Assembly (NCBI RefSeq): GCF_025950525.1
Contig: NZ_JAPDGS010000001.1
Coordinates: 124,001 to 188,000, forward strand
Reading direction: 5' to 3'
DNA length: 64,000 bases
Source: Stagnihabitans lacustris
Lineage (GTDB): Bacteria > Pseudomonadota > Alphaproteobacteria > Rhodobacterales > Rhodobacteraceae
Position 1 is the stretch's first letter, and each line of letters begins with the position of its first letter. The translations under genes and the position numbers were made by a program. The notes under the pieces were generated by a model, which was not told where the DNA came from, did not search any database, and saw nothing but the letters and a program-made list of their open reading frames with translations. Positions 18,316-26,832 of the stretch are shown here, piece by piece.

Positions 18316-18798
18316 TCACAGCTTGCTGTCGGCAATCCGCATCTGGCGGGCGCGGGCCAGGATCGCATCCTCGATGGCCGAGACGGTCTCGGGCGCCACG
18401 GCCCCGCCGCCCTGGCCCTGCAAAGCCACCCGCAAGGACCGCGCATCCAGCGCCGGGTCCTGCACATAGATCGTCGCGCGATACGCCCGACCGCCACCCG
18501 GAGGCCGCCCATAGCCCGTCACGATCACCCCGGTGAAAGGATCGACCGATTCGATGGGCAGGAAGTCCAGCACATCCAGGCTGGCGTTCCAGATATACTT
18601 GTTCACCCGCACCGTCACATTCGCATCGGTGTTTTTCGAGAACAGGTCCCAGACCGTCGTGCGGCGCGGTTCAGCCGCGGCACGCGCCTCGTTGGCGGCG
18701 ACATTGGCGGCCCGCCGCTCGGGCGAGGTGCCAAGAACCCCGCAGCCCGTCAAAAGGACCAGACCCAGAACCATAGCCTTACGCGCGTGCTTATACAT
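18316..18798 (-). CDS. DUF3576 domain lipoprotein
   Basis: A 160-residue putative outer-membrane lipoprotein with signal MYKHARKAMVLGLVLLTGC, whose lipobox is LLTGC. DUF3576 features follow: TVWDLFSKNTDANVTVRVNK, IWNASLDVLDFLPIESVDPF and GVIVTGYGRPP, then a C-terminal helix ILARARQMRIADSKL. It is conserved upstream of leuS in alphaproteobacteria, with no proven function. A 97-base gap precedes leuS. The first gene of the operon is therefore an envelope lipoprotein, as is the third (lptE). Confidence 0.9.
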   Translation of the reverse strand: MYKHARKAMVLGLVLLTGCGVLGTSPERRAANVAANEARAAAEPRRTTVWDLFSKNTDANVTVRVNKYIWNASLDVLDFLPIESVDPFTGVIVTGYGRPPGGGRAYRATIYVQDPALDARSLRVALQGQGGGAVAPETVSAIEDAILARARQMRIADSKL

Positions 18799-19232
18799 AG
18801 AGAGCCTCTTGCAACTGATCCGTGTCTAGCCCGTCCCCGTTGGCCTGCCAAGGGCTTTCACCCCAGGCCGCCGCGCCGCCGAATCCGAATCGAGAGCCCC
18901 CGGGTCCGGTGCGGTTCGGGCGCGGCTTTGGCGAGAATTCGCCGGTTTTGCGCTGTTTTCCGCCCGAGTTCCGCCACATTTCCGCCGCAAACCCCCGGAA
19001 AGCCCGACTGTTTCCGTCGTCTGCACAATCCTTGACCGGGTTTTCGGCCAAGTTTTGCAGGGCGGGGCGGGGTCGTGTGGCGGAACTGTGGCAAAGCTGC
19101 ACCATAGATTTCGCCTTGCGGTCCGGCCCCGGCCCTATGCGTTGCAATCCGGGGCGGCAGTTGCGAAATAGACGTCATACCCAGCACAGACTTCCTGAGT
19201 TGGGCGACCCCTAAAAGACAACGAGGGAAAAC
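18799..19232. other. Intergenic region, 434 bases, between DUF3576 and the porin
   Basis: I see no coding sequence. It must hold divergent promoters for the DUF3576-leuS operon and the porin. An imperfect inverted repeat, CTTGACCG (19031-19038) with CGGCCAAG (19045-19052), is visible. TTGCAA at 19142 could be a -35, but no good -10 follows it. The last 30 bases contain the porin ribosome-binding site (ACGAGGGAAAAC). Confidence 0.5.
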
Positions 19233-20066
19233 ATGAAAAAGATTCTTCTGGCGACCACCGTGCTGGCCATGACCGCTTCGGTCGCTGCTGCTGAAGTCGC
19301 GGTTTCGGGTTCGGCCCGCATGGGTATCGTGAACGACGGCACCGACACCGCGTTCTCGTCGCGCGTTCGTATCGTTTTCGCCGGTTCGGGCACCACCGAC
19401 GGCGGCCTGTCGTTCGGCGCCGAAATGCGCGCTGACCAAAACGGCGGCAACGCTTCGGGCACCGCCAACGGCGACTCGACGGTCTTCGTTTCGGGCTCGT
19501 TCGGCACGCTGACCATGGGCGACGTCGCTGGCGGCGCTGCTGACAACCTGGTTGGTCAGGTTTCGGGCGTCGGCTACACCGGCCTCGGCGACAACAACGA
19601 AATCGGCTTCCTCGGCGGCACCGCCACCGCGGCTCGCTACAACTACACCTCGGGCGCTCTGTCGGTCGCCGTCGGCATCGGCCAACCCACCGCCGCTGAC
19701 GAAGCTGCTTCGGTTGCCGTGAAGTATGCTGCTGGCTCCTACTCGGTCGCTCTGGGCTACTCCGACACCGCCACCGACAGCCAAGTCGACCTGAAGGGCA
19801 CCGCCACCTTCGGCGCCGCCACCGTGTCGGCTCGCGTTGCTGACCGTGACTCGGCTGCTGACGTTGCTTACGCTCTGTCGCTCGACTACGTCGCTGGCGC
19901 TGCCACCGTCACCGCCTTCATGGGCGACAACGTGAACTTCGCTGGCCGTGACACTGCTGGTCTGGGCGTGTCCTACGACCTGGGTGGCGGCGCTGCTGTC
20001 AAAGCCGGCGTGGCCGACAACGGCACCGACACCATCTACGAAGCTGGTGTGACCCTGTCCTTCTGA
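19233..20066 (+). CDS. Outer-membrane porin, rhodobacteral type
   Basis: A 277-residue porin precursor. Signal MKKILLATTVLAMTASVAAA is cleaved before EVAVSGSARMGI. The mature part is a series of short amphipathic beta strands (for example VSGSFGTLTMGDVAG and SYSVALGYSDTA) that ends in the C-terminal Phe (GVTLSF) recognised by the BAM complex. It forms trimeric general-diffusion pores in relatives. Codon choice differs from its neighbours, with many GCT, GTC and TCG codons, as expected for a very highly expressed gene. A strong terminator follows. Confidence 0.93.
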   Translation: MKKILLATTVLAMTASVAAAEVAVSGSARMGIVNDGTDTAFSSRVRIVFAGSGTTDGGLSFGAEMRADQNGGNASGTANGDSTVFVSGSFGTLTMGDVAGGAADNLVGQVSGVGYTGLGDNNEIGFLGGTATAARYNYTSGALSVAVGIGQPTAADEAASVAVKYAAGSYSVALGYSDTATDSQVDLKGTATFGAATVSARVADRDSAADVAYALSLDYVAGAATVTAFMGDNVNFAGRDTAGLGVSYDLGGGAAVKAGVADNGTDTIYEAGVTLSF

Positions 20067-20086
20067 TCTTAACCGATCATAAGGGG

Positions 20087-20118
20087 AAAGAGCGGGCCTT
20101 GGCCCGCTCTTTTCTTTT
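20087..20118 (+). terminator. Strong intrinsic terminator of the porin gene
   Basis: AAAGAGCGGGCC (20087-20098) and GGCCCGCTCTTT (20101-20112) form a perfect 12-base inverted repeat. They are followed by a T-rich tract (TCTTTT), the classic Rho-independent layout. Confidence 0.92.
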
Positions 20119-20144
20119 GGCGCAGACCAATGTTAGATGCGCCC

Positions 20145-20798
20145 ATGTCCTTGCATGAAATCCAAAGCCGCCTCGATGCCGCCACCGCCGCCTCTGGCCG
20201 CGCCCCCGGTTCCGTCACCCTGATCGCCGTCTCCAAAGTGCAGCCCGATGACCGCGTGCATCAGGTCCTGACCCAGGGTCAGCGGGTTTTCGGCGAGAAT
20301 TACGTGCAAGAGGCCGCGGGCAAATGGCCCGCCTTCCGGGCGGCGTTCCCGGGCGTGCAGCTGCACATGATCGGCCCCCTGCAGACCAACAAGGCCAAGC
20401 AGGCGGTTGAACTGTTCGACGTCATCCAATCGGTTGACCGTTTAAGTCTGGCGGAAAAGCTCGCCCGTCTGGCGCAGGCGCGCGGGACAAGCCCGGACCT
20501 GTTCATCCAAGTGAACACCGGGGCCGAGCCGCAGAAGGCCGGTATCCTGCCGCAGCACCTTGACGGCTTTCTGGTGCAGGTGCGCGGGATGGACCTGCCC
20601 CCCCAGGGCCTGATGTGCATCCCCCCCGAGGGCGTAGACCCCGTTCCGCATTTCCGCGCCTTGGCCGATATGGCGGCGCGCAATGGTTTAAAGGGCCTGT
20701 CGATGGGGATGAGCAGCGACTTTGAGGCCGCTGTGGCCCATGGGGCGACCCATATCCGCGTCGGCTCGGCGCTCTTTGGCGCCAGAACCTACGCGTAA
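20145..20798 (+). CDS. YggS/PLPBP family pyridoxal phosphate homeostasis protein
   Basis: A 217-residue single-domain protein with an alanine-racemase-like barrel. The PLP lysine lies in LIAVSKVQPDD, FGENYVQEAAGK and HMIGPLQTNKAKQAV are conserved, and LSMGMSSDFEAAVAHGATHIRVGSALFG binds the phosphate. The family keeps free PLP at safe levels and affects amino-acid metabolism, and no enzymatic reaction is established. The ATG at 20145 leads into the conserved start; 20130 would add five residues. It lies after the porin terminator, convergent with amylosucrase. Confidence 0.94.
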   Translation: MSLHEIQSRLDAATAASGRAPGSVTLIAVSKVQPDDRVHQVLTQGQRVFGENYVQEAAGKWPAFRAAFPGVQLHMIGPLQTNKAKQAVELFDVIQSVDRLSLAEKLARLAQARGTSPDLFIQVNTGAEPQKAGILPQHLDGFLVQVRGMDLPPQGLMCIPPEGVDPVPHFRALADMAARNGLKGLSMGMSSDFEAAVAHGATHIRVGSALFGARTYA

Positions 20799-20804
20799 AG
20801 CCGG

Positions 20805-22682
20805 TTACAAGAGCCAGACCCGGGCGTAGGGCGGAAGGGCGATCTGGCCGTCATGCGCCTCGACCGGGTGATCGGACAGCGCGTCATGCATCCGCGTGAC
20901 GCCATGGTCCCGCGCCCAGGTCTCGGGCAGGTGCAGCCAGTGTTCCGTCATGTTGAACAGCCCCAGCATCACCCCCGTCGGCGCCTGGCGCGCAAAGGCA
21001 AAGACTCCGCTTTGGCCGGGGTCAAGGATGCGCAGCGGATGGCCGGCGTGGATCGCCTCGACCGCCTTGCGCCGGGCGAGGATATGCTTGGTGCCGCGAA
21101 AGACCTGACCGGCCGGGCTGTCATCGGAATGGCGGAACTGCGCCATGTGCCAATCCATCCGCGGCCGATGGACCCAGCGGCTGTCATGGGCATGATCGGG
21201 CTGGTCGCGGTAGGTGTAATCGTTCAGCGTTGCCAGCTCGTCGCCCATATAGATCAAGGGGATACCGCCAAAGGCTGCAATCAGCGCATGGCCCAGAAGG
21301 ATGCGCTGGACGGCCAGTTGTTCGGCCCCCGGGTCCTCGGCCCGCTCCAGCCCCGCGAGGGAGGCGAAGGACCCGCTAATCCTTTTGTCGCCGGTCTCCT
21401 CGTTGACCTGAAACAGCTCGCCCTTGGCGAATGACCCCGGAAAGGTCCCCTCATAGAAATTGGACAGGAAGGCCCGATGCGCCCCTCCCGACATATGCAG
21501 CGCGCCTGCGTCTTCGTCCGTCACGGCCCAGCCGATGTCGTCATGACAGCGGATATAGGTGGCATAGGTGGCGTTCGTCAGGGTCGCGGGAAAGTGCGTG
21601 CCCAGCACATGCCGCATCAACCGCGCATCCCGCGTGGCCAAGGCGCCCCAGAACTGCACCATCAGCGAGTTGTGATAGGCGAGGTTGCCCTCGCGTCCGT
21701 CATGCTTGCCACGACCCAGATAGGGCAGCATCTCGGAGGGCGCGACGATGGCTTCTTCCAGATGCAAAAGCGCGGGGCAGGCGATCCGGCAACAGGCCCG
21801 CAGCGCCTGCAGCAGCATATGGACCTCGGGTTCGGATTGGCAGCGCGTCCCCATCCGCTTCCACATGAAGGCCACGGCGTCCAGGCGCAGGACCTCGACG
21901 CCCTGGTTCGCGAGGAACAGCATGATTTCGGTGATTTCCAGAAAGACCTGGGGATTGGCCCAGTTCAGGTCCCACTGGTGTTCGTTGAACGTCGTCCAGA
22001 CCCATTTGCCGAAATGCGGATATTCGGTGAAGGACCCCGGCGCGGTGTCGGGGAAGATCTCGACCAGAGAGCGTTCATAGGCGCGGGGCAGGGCGGGATC
22101 GTCGAACATCAGGTAGTAATCCTGATAGGCCGCATCGCCCTTGGCGGCCTTTTGCGCCCAGGCATGTTCCTTGGCGGTGTGGTTCAGCACCAGGTCGATG
22201 CAGACCGAAATCCCCCGCGCCCGCAGGGCCGCCGTGACCTCCTGGAAGTCTTCCATCGTGCCATAATCCGGGTTGATCGCCCGGTAATCCATCACCGAAT
22301 AGCCGCCATCGCTGTCGCCGGGACGCGGCTTGAGGCAGGGCATGAAATGGACATAGGTGACGCCCAAGTCTTCCAGGTAGTCCAGCTTGTCCAAGACGCC
22401 CTTCAGCGTGCCGTTGAAGCGGTCGATGTAAAAGACATAGCCCGCCATGTCGGGCCGTTGGAACCAGTCGGGTTCCAGATCGCGCCGCAGGTCCAGCTTT
22501 TTCAGGTCGGCGGGGCGGGCGGTGTGGCCTTTCTTCAGCGCGGCCAAAAGGCGCTCGCGGAAGGCGTCGTAATCGGGATGGGCGCCATACAGCGCCTCCA
22601 GCATGGGCCACAGATCGGGCGCGCTGCGGTCAAGCCGCAAGCTGAAGATGTCGTCATCCGTGATGGACGCCGCTTTGGCCAT
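20805..22682 (-). CDS. Amylosucrase-like glycoside hydrolase family 13 enzyme
   Basis: A 625-residue GH13 protein that aligns by motif with amylosucrase, which makes alpha-1,4-glucan from sucrose. It starts with a helical N-domain (residues 1-75), then a barrel with FYIDRFNGTLKGVLDKLDYL. The catalytic set is present: nucleophile Asp268 in LRLDAVAF, acid/base Glu310 in LHLEEAIV, and stabilising Asp381 in IRCHDDIGW. LVLNHTAKEHAWAQ (about residue 164) and the YMGDELATLNDYTY region are amylosucrase-like. No signal peptide is seen, so it is cytoplasmic. Sucrose hydrolase is the main alternative. It is 39 bases downstream of the L,D-transpeptidase gene. Confidence 0.82.
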   Translation of the reverse strand: MAKAASITDDDIFSLRLDRSAPDLWPMLEALYGAHPDYDAFRERLLAALKKGHTARPADLKKLDLRRDLEPDWFQRPDMAGYVFYIDRFNGTLKGVLDKLDYLEDLGVTYVHFMPCLKPRPGDSDGGYSVMDYRAINPDYGTMEDFQEVTAALRARGISVCIDLVLNHTAKEHAWAQKAAKGDAAYQDYYLMFDDPALPRAYERSLVEIFPDTAPGSFTEYPHFGKWVWTTFNEHQWDLNWANPQVFLEITEIMLFLANQGVEVLRLDAVAFMWKRMGTRCQSEPEVHMLLQALRACCRIACPALLHLEEAIVAPSEMLPYLGRGKHDGREGNLAYHNSLMVQFWGALATRDARLMRHVLGTHFPATLTNATYATYIRCHDDIGWAVTDEDAGALHMSGGAHRAFLSNFYEGTFPGSFAKGELFQVNEETGDKRISGSFASLAGLERAEDPGAEQLAVQRILLGHALIAAFGGIPLIYMGDELATLNDYTYRDQPDHAHDSRWVHRPRMDWHMAQFRHSDDSPAGQVFRGTKHILARRKAVEAIHAGHPLRILDPGQSGVFAFARQAPTGVMLGLFNMTEHWLHLPETWARDHGVTRMHDALSDHPVEAHDGQIALPPYARVWLL

Positions 22683-22721
22683 GGCTGGTTCCTCCCTCTT
22701 CCGGAGGCCAGTTTAGGGTAT

Positions 22722-23237
22722 TCAAAGCGTTTTGGAAAGTGTTTCCGGGACGATGACACGGTCGGCATGGCGCAGGCCGCGGGTCAGCCACAACAGGTCC
22801 GGAGCCGACATGGCGATACAGCCCGCGGTGGGCGCGCCAGGCCTGCGCCAGGCATGGACAAAGATCGCCGAGCCCATGCCGGGATGCGACACCGGCCAGT
22901 TCCAATCCATGATCAGCACCAGATCATACATCGGATCGGCGCGGCGCAGCCTTTCATGGCTGAAGTCGTAGGGCGCGCGCACCATCTTGTTGTAGTCGGG
23001 CGCCTTGGGGTCGTCCGACCACAGATCGCCCGGCCCAATGGGAAGCGCCCAATCCACCGGCCGCACCATGCGGTCGGGGCGGTAGAGGCAGCCCACGATG
23101 CCATGCACCCCGGCAGGCGTCGCGCCATCCCCCTCGCGTTTGCGCCGCGTCACGCCGCCCCGCCCAATCGTGCAGGGCAGCACCCGGCCCCGCACACGCA
23201 GGCCCATGGGGGTCAGAACCAGGTCGGCAGCTTTCAT
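22722..23237 (-). CDS. L,D-transpeptidase family (YkuD) protein
   Basis: A 171-residue YkuD-fold protein. The catalytic motif is HAWRRPGAPTAGCIAMSAPD, with His128 and the nucleophile Cys140. No signal sequence is evident (MKAADLVLTPMGLRVRGRVL), unlike classical periplasmic L,D-transpeptidases that cross-link peptidoglycan. Export or site of action is therefore unclear. The frame is open to 23858, antisense to the response regulator; the ATG at 23237 is the sensible start. It is divergent from the OmpR-type regulator, a suggestive envelope context. Confidence 0.85.
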   Translation of the reverse strand: MKAADLVLTPMGLRVRGRVLPCTIGRGGVTRRKREGDGATPAGVHGIVGCLYRPDRMVRPVDWALPIGPGDLWSDDPKAPDYNKMVRAPYDFSHERLRRADPMYDLVLIMDWNWPVSHPGMGSAIFVHAWRRPGAPTAGCIAMSAPDLLWLTRGLRHADRVIVPETLSKTL

Positions 23238-23345
23238 CTTTGAAACATTCCCTCGCAGGCTGACACGTCGGCGTGACGGGTTTGTCACATAACTTGAAGC
23301 CCCCGTGAAGCCGTCCCATCTTCGTCTCAACGAATGGAGGCGAAC

Positions 23346-24032
23346 ATGTCCACTTTGCGGAAAATTCTTCTGGTCGATGATGATGATGACCTGCGTGAGG
23401 CCCTGTCCGAACAGCTGGTCCTGACCGAGGATTTCGACGTCTTCGAGGCCCGCACCGGCGCCGAAGGGATGGAGAAGGCCAAGGCCGGCCCCTATGACCT
23501 GGTGATCCTGGATGTCGGCCTGCCCGACACCGATGGGCGGGAGCTGTGCAAGCGGATGCGCAAGGCGGGCGTCAAATGCCCAATCCTGATGCTGACGGGT
23601 CATGATTCGGACGCCGACACGATCCTGGGCCTGGATGCGGGCGCGAACGACTATGTGACCAAGCCGTTCAAGTTTCCCGTGCTTTTGGCCCGCATCCGGG
23701 CGCAGCTGCGCCAGCATGAACAGTCCGAGGATGCGATCTTTACCCTGGGGCCCTATACGTTCAAACCCGCGCAAAAGATGCTGGTGGATGTGAAGGACAA
23801 GAAGATTCGCCTGACGGAAAAAGAGACCAACATCTTGAAATACCTGTATCGGGCGCAATCAGGGGTTGTAGCACGTGATGTGCTTCTGCACGAGGTCTGG
23901 GGCTATAACGCCGGGGTGACGACCCATACGCTTGAGACCCATATCTACCGTCTGCGGCAAAAGATCGAGTCCGATCCGGCCAATGCGCGGCTGTTGGTGA
24001 CGGAGAGCGGCGGCTACAAACTGGTCGCCTAA
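23346..24032 (+). CDS. OmpR-family response regulator (CenR-like candidate)
   Basis: A 228-residue two-component regulator. The receiver domain has the acidic pocket LLVDDDDDLRE, the phosphoacceptor Asp56 (LVILDVGLPD), Thr84 and Lys107 (DYVTKPF). A winged-helix DNA-binding domain follows (LTEKETNILKYLYR to THTLETHIYRLRQKIE, ending SGGYKLVA). GGAGG lies six bases before the ATG at 23346, so that start is preferred over 23334. No histidine kinase is adjacent. The sequence and its divergent L,D-transpeptidase neighbour recall CenR, an envelope regulator of Caulobacter and Rhodobacter, but I cannot confirm orthology by reading alone. Confidence 0.88.
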   Translation: MSTLRKILLVDDDDDLREALSEQLVLTEDFDVFEARTGAEGMEKAKAGPYDLVILDVGLPDTDGRELCKRMRKAGVKCPILMLTGHDSDADTILGLDAGANDYVTKPFKFPVLLARIRAQLRQHEQSEDAIFTLGPYTFKPAQKMLVDVKDKKIRLTEKETNILKYLYRAQSGVVARDVLLHEVWGYNAGVTTHTLETHIYRLRQKIESDPANARLLVTESGGYKLVA

Positions 24033-24116
24033 GCGTGCCGAAATGTGACACTTTGTCTGTAAAACAAGGCAAATGTTCGAAAAACGCTTAGGGATGCCGG
24101 AACCCTGCGCTAGGCT

Positions 24117-24238
24117 TTGGGCATACGAAGATGTTGTGGGGCCCTCTGTCCCAACAAAGGTCCCCTTGTCGTGTCGGGGTTATGGCACGGCTTCCTCCCT
24201 GTTGGACCTGGCCGGGCCTTCGTGCCCGGTCTTTTTTT
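24117..24238 (+). ncRNA. Candidate structured small RNA with terminator
   Basis: An intergenic region of 294 bases ends in a clear intrinsic terminator but has no convincing gene before it. Three foldable segments precede the end: TTGTGGG with CCCAACAA (24132-24160 region), then a CCCC/GGGG stem around 24163-24182, then a C-rich single-stranded stretch CTTCCTCCCTG (24191-24201), and finally the terminator stem. A weak promoter, TTAGGG (24088) with TAGGCT (24111), would start a transcript of about 120 bases. A 61-codon frame runs through it but reads across the terminator and looks non-coding. Confidence 0.4.
24212..24238 (+). terminator. Intrinsic terminator
   Basis: CCGGGC (24212-24217) pairs with GCCCGG (24224-24229) across a CTTCGT loop and is followed by TCTTTTTTT. 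It lies 180 bases after the response-regulator stop. It could end either that transcript or the candidate small RNA. Confidence 0.85.
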
Positions 24239-24326
24239 GCCTTTCGACCGAGGGTTGAGTGATCGATTCACGGCTTGATAAGGTCTTTGCGCCACGTTAC
24301 CCCTGTCGAAAATCACAGGAGACTTC

Positions 24327-24638
24327 ATGCGTCGCTTTGCCCTTGCCCTCATCGCCCTTGCCGCCACCCCCGTGATGGCCGAGGATCTGGAATTCACCCT
24401 GATCAACAATTCCTCGCTGAAGCTGGTCGAAATGTATGTTTCGCCGCACGAGGCTGAAGAATGGGGTGAAAACATCCTGGCGGTGCCCGCGGTTGAACCC
24501 GGCACCCAGGGTCAAATCTCGATCGCCGATGGCGAAGAGGTTTGTGATTACGACCTGCGTTTCGTGATGGACAACGGCAACGACGTGTCCGGCACGCAGA
24601 ACCTTTGCGAATTGGCGACCTTCACGCTGAACGACTGA
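24327..24638 (+). CDS. Small exported hypothetical protein
   Basis: A 103-residue protein with a clean signal peptide (MRRFALALIALAATPVMA) and a mature domain of about 85 residues. The mature part begins EDLEFTLINNSSLKLVEMYV, contains two cysteines (VCDYDLRF and NLCELATF) that could form a disulfide, and has a net negative charge. Similar small periplasmic proteins are common in Rhodobacteraceae, but I know no function. AGGAG precedes the ATG. It lies downstream of the candidate small RNA and upstream of exonuclease III. Confidence 0.8.
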   Translation: MRRFALALIALAATPVMAEDLEFTLINNSSLKLVEMYVSPHEAEEWGENILAVPAVEPGTQGQISIADGEEVCDYDLRFVMDNGNDVSGTQNLCELATFTLND

Positions 24639-24696
24639 TGCGGTAGACCTTGGGCCGCGCCGCTGCATTTTGCCGGTGCGGCCCAAGGAGACTGCC

Positions 24697-25482
24697 ATGT
24701 TCACGCTTGCCACCTGGAACATCAATTCGGTCCGCCTGCGCGAAGCGCTGGTCTGCCGGCTGTTGCAGGAGGAGGCGCCCGATGTGCTTTGCCTGCAGGA
24801 ATGTAAAAGTCCGGTCGAACTGATCCCGCGCGACGGCTTTGCGGCCCTGGGCTATACCCATATGGTCGCGCGCGGCCAAAAGGGCTATAACGGCGTGGCG
24901 ATCCTGTCCAAACTTCCGCTGGAAGAGGTGTCGGGCCACGATTTCGCCAGCCTTGGCCATGCCCGCCATGTCGCGGCGCGTCTGCCGAATGGCGTGGTGA
25001 TCCACAATTGCTATGTGCCAGCGGGCGGCGATATCCCCGACCGCGCGCAGAACGAGAAATTCGGCCAAAAGCTGGATTACCTGACCGAGATGCGCGACCA
25101 TTTCCGCACGGACGCGCCGCAGCGGTCCATCCTTGTCGGCGATCTGAACATCGCGCCGCGGGAAGATGACGTCTGGAACCACAAGCAGCTGTTGAAGATC
25201 GTCTCGCACACCCCCATCGAGGTGGATCACCTGGGGCAAGTGATGGAGGCGGGCGATTGGGTCGACGTCACGCGCCAGGACATCCCCGACGGGCGGCTTT
25301 ATTCGTGGTGGTCCTATCGCTCTCCGGATTGGGATGCGGGCGACAAGGGGCGGCGGCTGGATCATGTCTGGGCCACGCGCGACATCGCGGCCTCGGCCCA
25401 TGGCAGCCGAATCCTGCGCCCGGTGCGGGGCTGGGAGCAGGGCTCTGACCACGTGCCGGTCTTTGCCTCCTTTGACCTTTGA
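24697..25482 (+). CDS. xth: Exodeoxyribonuclease III / AP endonuclease
   Basis: A DNA-repair nuclease of 261 residues that cuts at abasic sites and degrades 3' ends. LATWNINSVRLR, LCLQECKSPVELIP (metal-binding Glu), GYNGVAILSK, VGDLNIAPREDDVWN and the C-terminal GSDHVPVFASF with the catalytic Asp-His pair are all in place. The ATG at 24697, with AAGGAG upstream, is chosen over 24670. It is 45 bases before ugd. Confidence 0.95.
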   Translation: MFTLATWNINSVRLREALVCRLLQEEAPDVLCLQECKSPVELIPRDGFAALGYTHMVARGQKGYNGVAILSKLPLEEVSGHDFASLGHARHVAARLPNGVVIHNCYVPAGGDIPDRAQNEKFGQKLDYLTEMRDHFRTDAPQRSILVGDLNIAPREDDVWNHKQLLKIVSHTPIEVDHLGQVMEAGDWVDVTRQDIPDGRLYSWWSYRSPDWDAGDKGRRLDHVWATRDIAASAHGSRILRPVRGWEQGSDHVPVFASFDL

Positions 25483-25527
25483 CGTCGGGCGCATTAGACA
25501 GGTTTTAACCATAAGGCGGGGCAGGCG

Positions 25528-26832
25528 ATGAAGATTGCGATGATCGGGACGGGCTATGTGGGCCTTGTGTCCGGGGTGTGTTTCTCGGATTTCGGCCATG
25601 AGGTCGTCTGCGTCGACAAGAACCCGGAAAAGATCGCCAAGCTGCAGGCGGGCCAGGTCCCGATCTATGAACCCGGGCTTGAGGCCTTGATGGCCAAGAA
25701 CGTGACCGCCGGGCGGCTGTCGTTCACGCTGAACCTGGCCGAGGCGGTGGCGGGGGCGGATGCGGTTTTCATCGCGGTGGGCACGCCCACGCGGCGCGGC
25801 GATGGCCATGCCGACCTGACCTTCGTCATGGCTGCAGCGGCCGAGATCGCCACCGCGATGACGCAATATACCGTGGTGGTGACGAAATCGACTGTGCCGG
25901 TCGGCACGAACCGCGACGTGGCCCGCACGATCAAGAAGGCCAATCCGGCCGCGCAGTTCGATGTGGCCTCGAACCCGGAATTCCTGCGCGAGGGCGCGGC
26001 CATCGACGACTTCATGCGGCCTGACCGGGTCGTGGTGGGCGTGGAATCCGGCAAGGCGCGCAAAGTCATGGCCGATGTCTACAAGCCCTTGTTTCTGCGT
26101 GATTTCCCGGTGGTCTACACCGGTCTGGAATCGGCCGAGATGATCAAATACGCGGCCAATGCTTTCCTTGCCACCAAGATCACCTTCATCAACGAAATCG
26201 CCGCCCTGTGTGAAAAGGTCGGCGCCGATGTCAAGGATGTCGCCAAGGGCATGGGGATGGATGGCAGGATCGGGAACAAGTTCCTTCATGCCGGTCCCGG
26301 CTATGGTGGCAGCTGTTTCCCCAAGGATACCAAGGCCTTGGCCCGCATCGGTCAGGATCACGCCGTCCCCATGCAGATCACCGAGACGGTGATCAAGGTC
26401 AACGAAGAGATCAAGCGCCGGATGCTGGACAAGATCGTCGACCTTTGCGACGGCAACGTGAACGGCAAGACCATCGCGATCCTGGGCGTGACCTTCAAGC
26501 CCAACACCGATGACATGCGCGACGCGCCCTCGCTGACCATCGTTCCCGCGCTTGTGGGCGGTGGCGCCAAGGTCCGCGTCGCCGATCCGCAGGGCCAGCA
26601 TGAGGGCGAGGCGCTGCTTCCCGGCGTGCGCTGGACCGACAATGCCTATCAGGCGACCCAGGGTGCCGATGTTGTCGTCATCCTGACCGAATGGAACGAG
26701 TTCCGCGCGCTGGATCTGGAAAAGATCGCCCGCAAGATGGCCCATCCCCGCATGGCCGACCTGCGCAACATCTATTCCGCCGAAGAGGTGCTGGAGGCCG
26801 GTTTCGAGAAATACGACGGCGTCGGCCGTTAA
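25528..26832 (+). CDS. ugd: UDP-glucose 6-dehydrogenase
   Basis: A 434-residue enzyme that oxidises UDP-glucose to UDP-glucuronate with two NAD+, supplying acidic sugar for capsule or exopolysaccharide. The Rossmann start MIGTGYVGLVSGVCFSDFGH, the SNPEFLREGAAI loop and the catalytic Cys263 in GPGYGGSCFPKD are visible, as is LGVTFKPNTDDMRDAPSL in the C-terminal domain. It stands next to kpsMET-type export genes and galE, which fits polysaccharide synthesis. Its stop overlaps the convergent permease gene by four bases. Confidence 0.96.
   Translation: MKIAMIGTGYVGLVSGVCFSDFGHEVVCVDKNPEKIAKLQAGQVPIYEPGLEALMAKNVTAGRLSFTLNLAEAVAGADAVFIAVGTPTRRGDGHADLTFVMAAAAEIATAMTQYTVVVTKSTVPVGTNRDVARTIKKANPAAQFDVASNPEFLREGAAIDDFMRPDRVVVGVESGKARKVMADVYKPLFLRDFPVVYTGLESAEMIKYAANAFLATKITFINEIAALCEKVGADVKDVAKGMGMDGRIGNKFLHAGPGYGGSCFPKDTKALARIGQDHAVPMQITETVIKVNEEIKRRMLDKIVDLCDGNVNGKTIAILGVTFKPNTDDMRDAPSLTIVPALVGGGAKVRVADPQGQHEGEALLPGVRWTDNAYQATQGADVVVILTEWNEFRALDLEKIARKMAHPRMADLRNIYSAEEVLEAGFEKYDGVGR

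Noticed and set aside
24073-24258. 61-codon frame before the small periplasmic protein
   Set aside because: It reads straight through an intrinsic terminator and has no plausible ribosome-binding site, so the non-coding RNA explanation is preferred.
24622-26745. 707-codon frame opposite xth and ugd
   Set aside because: Antisense of two confidently identified genes.
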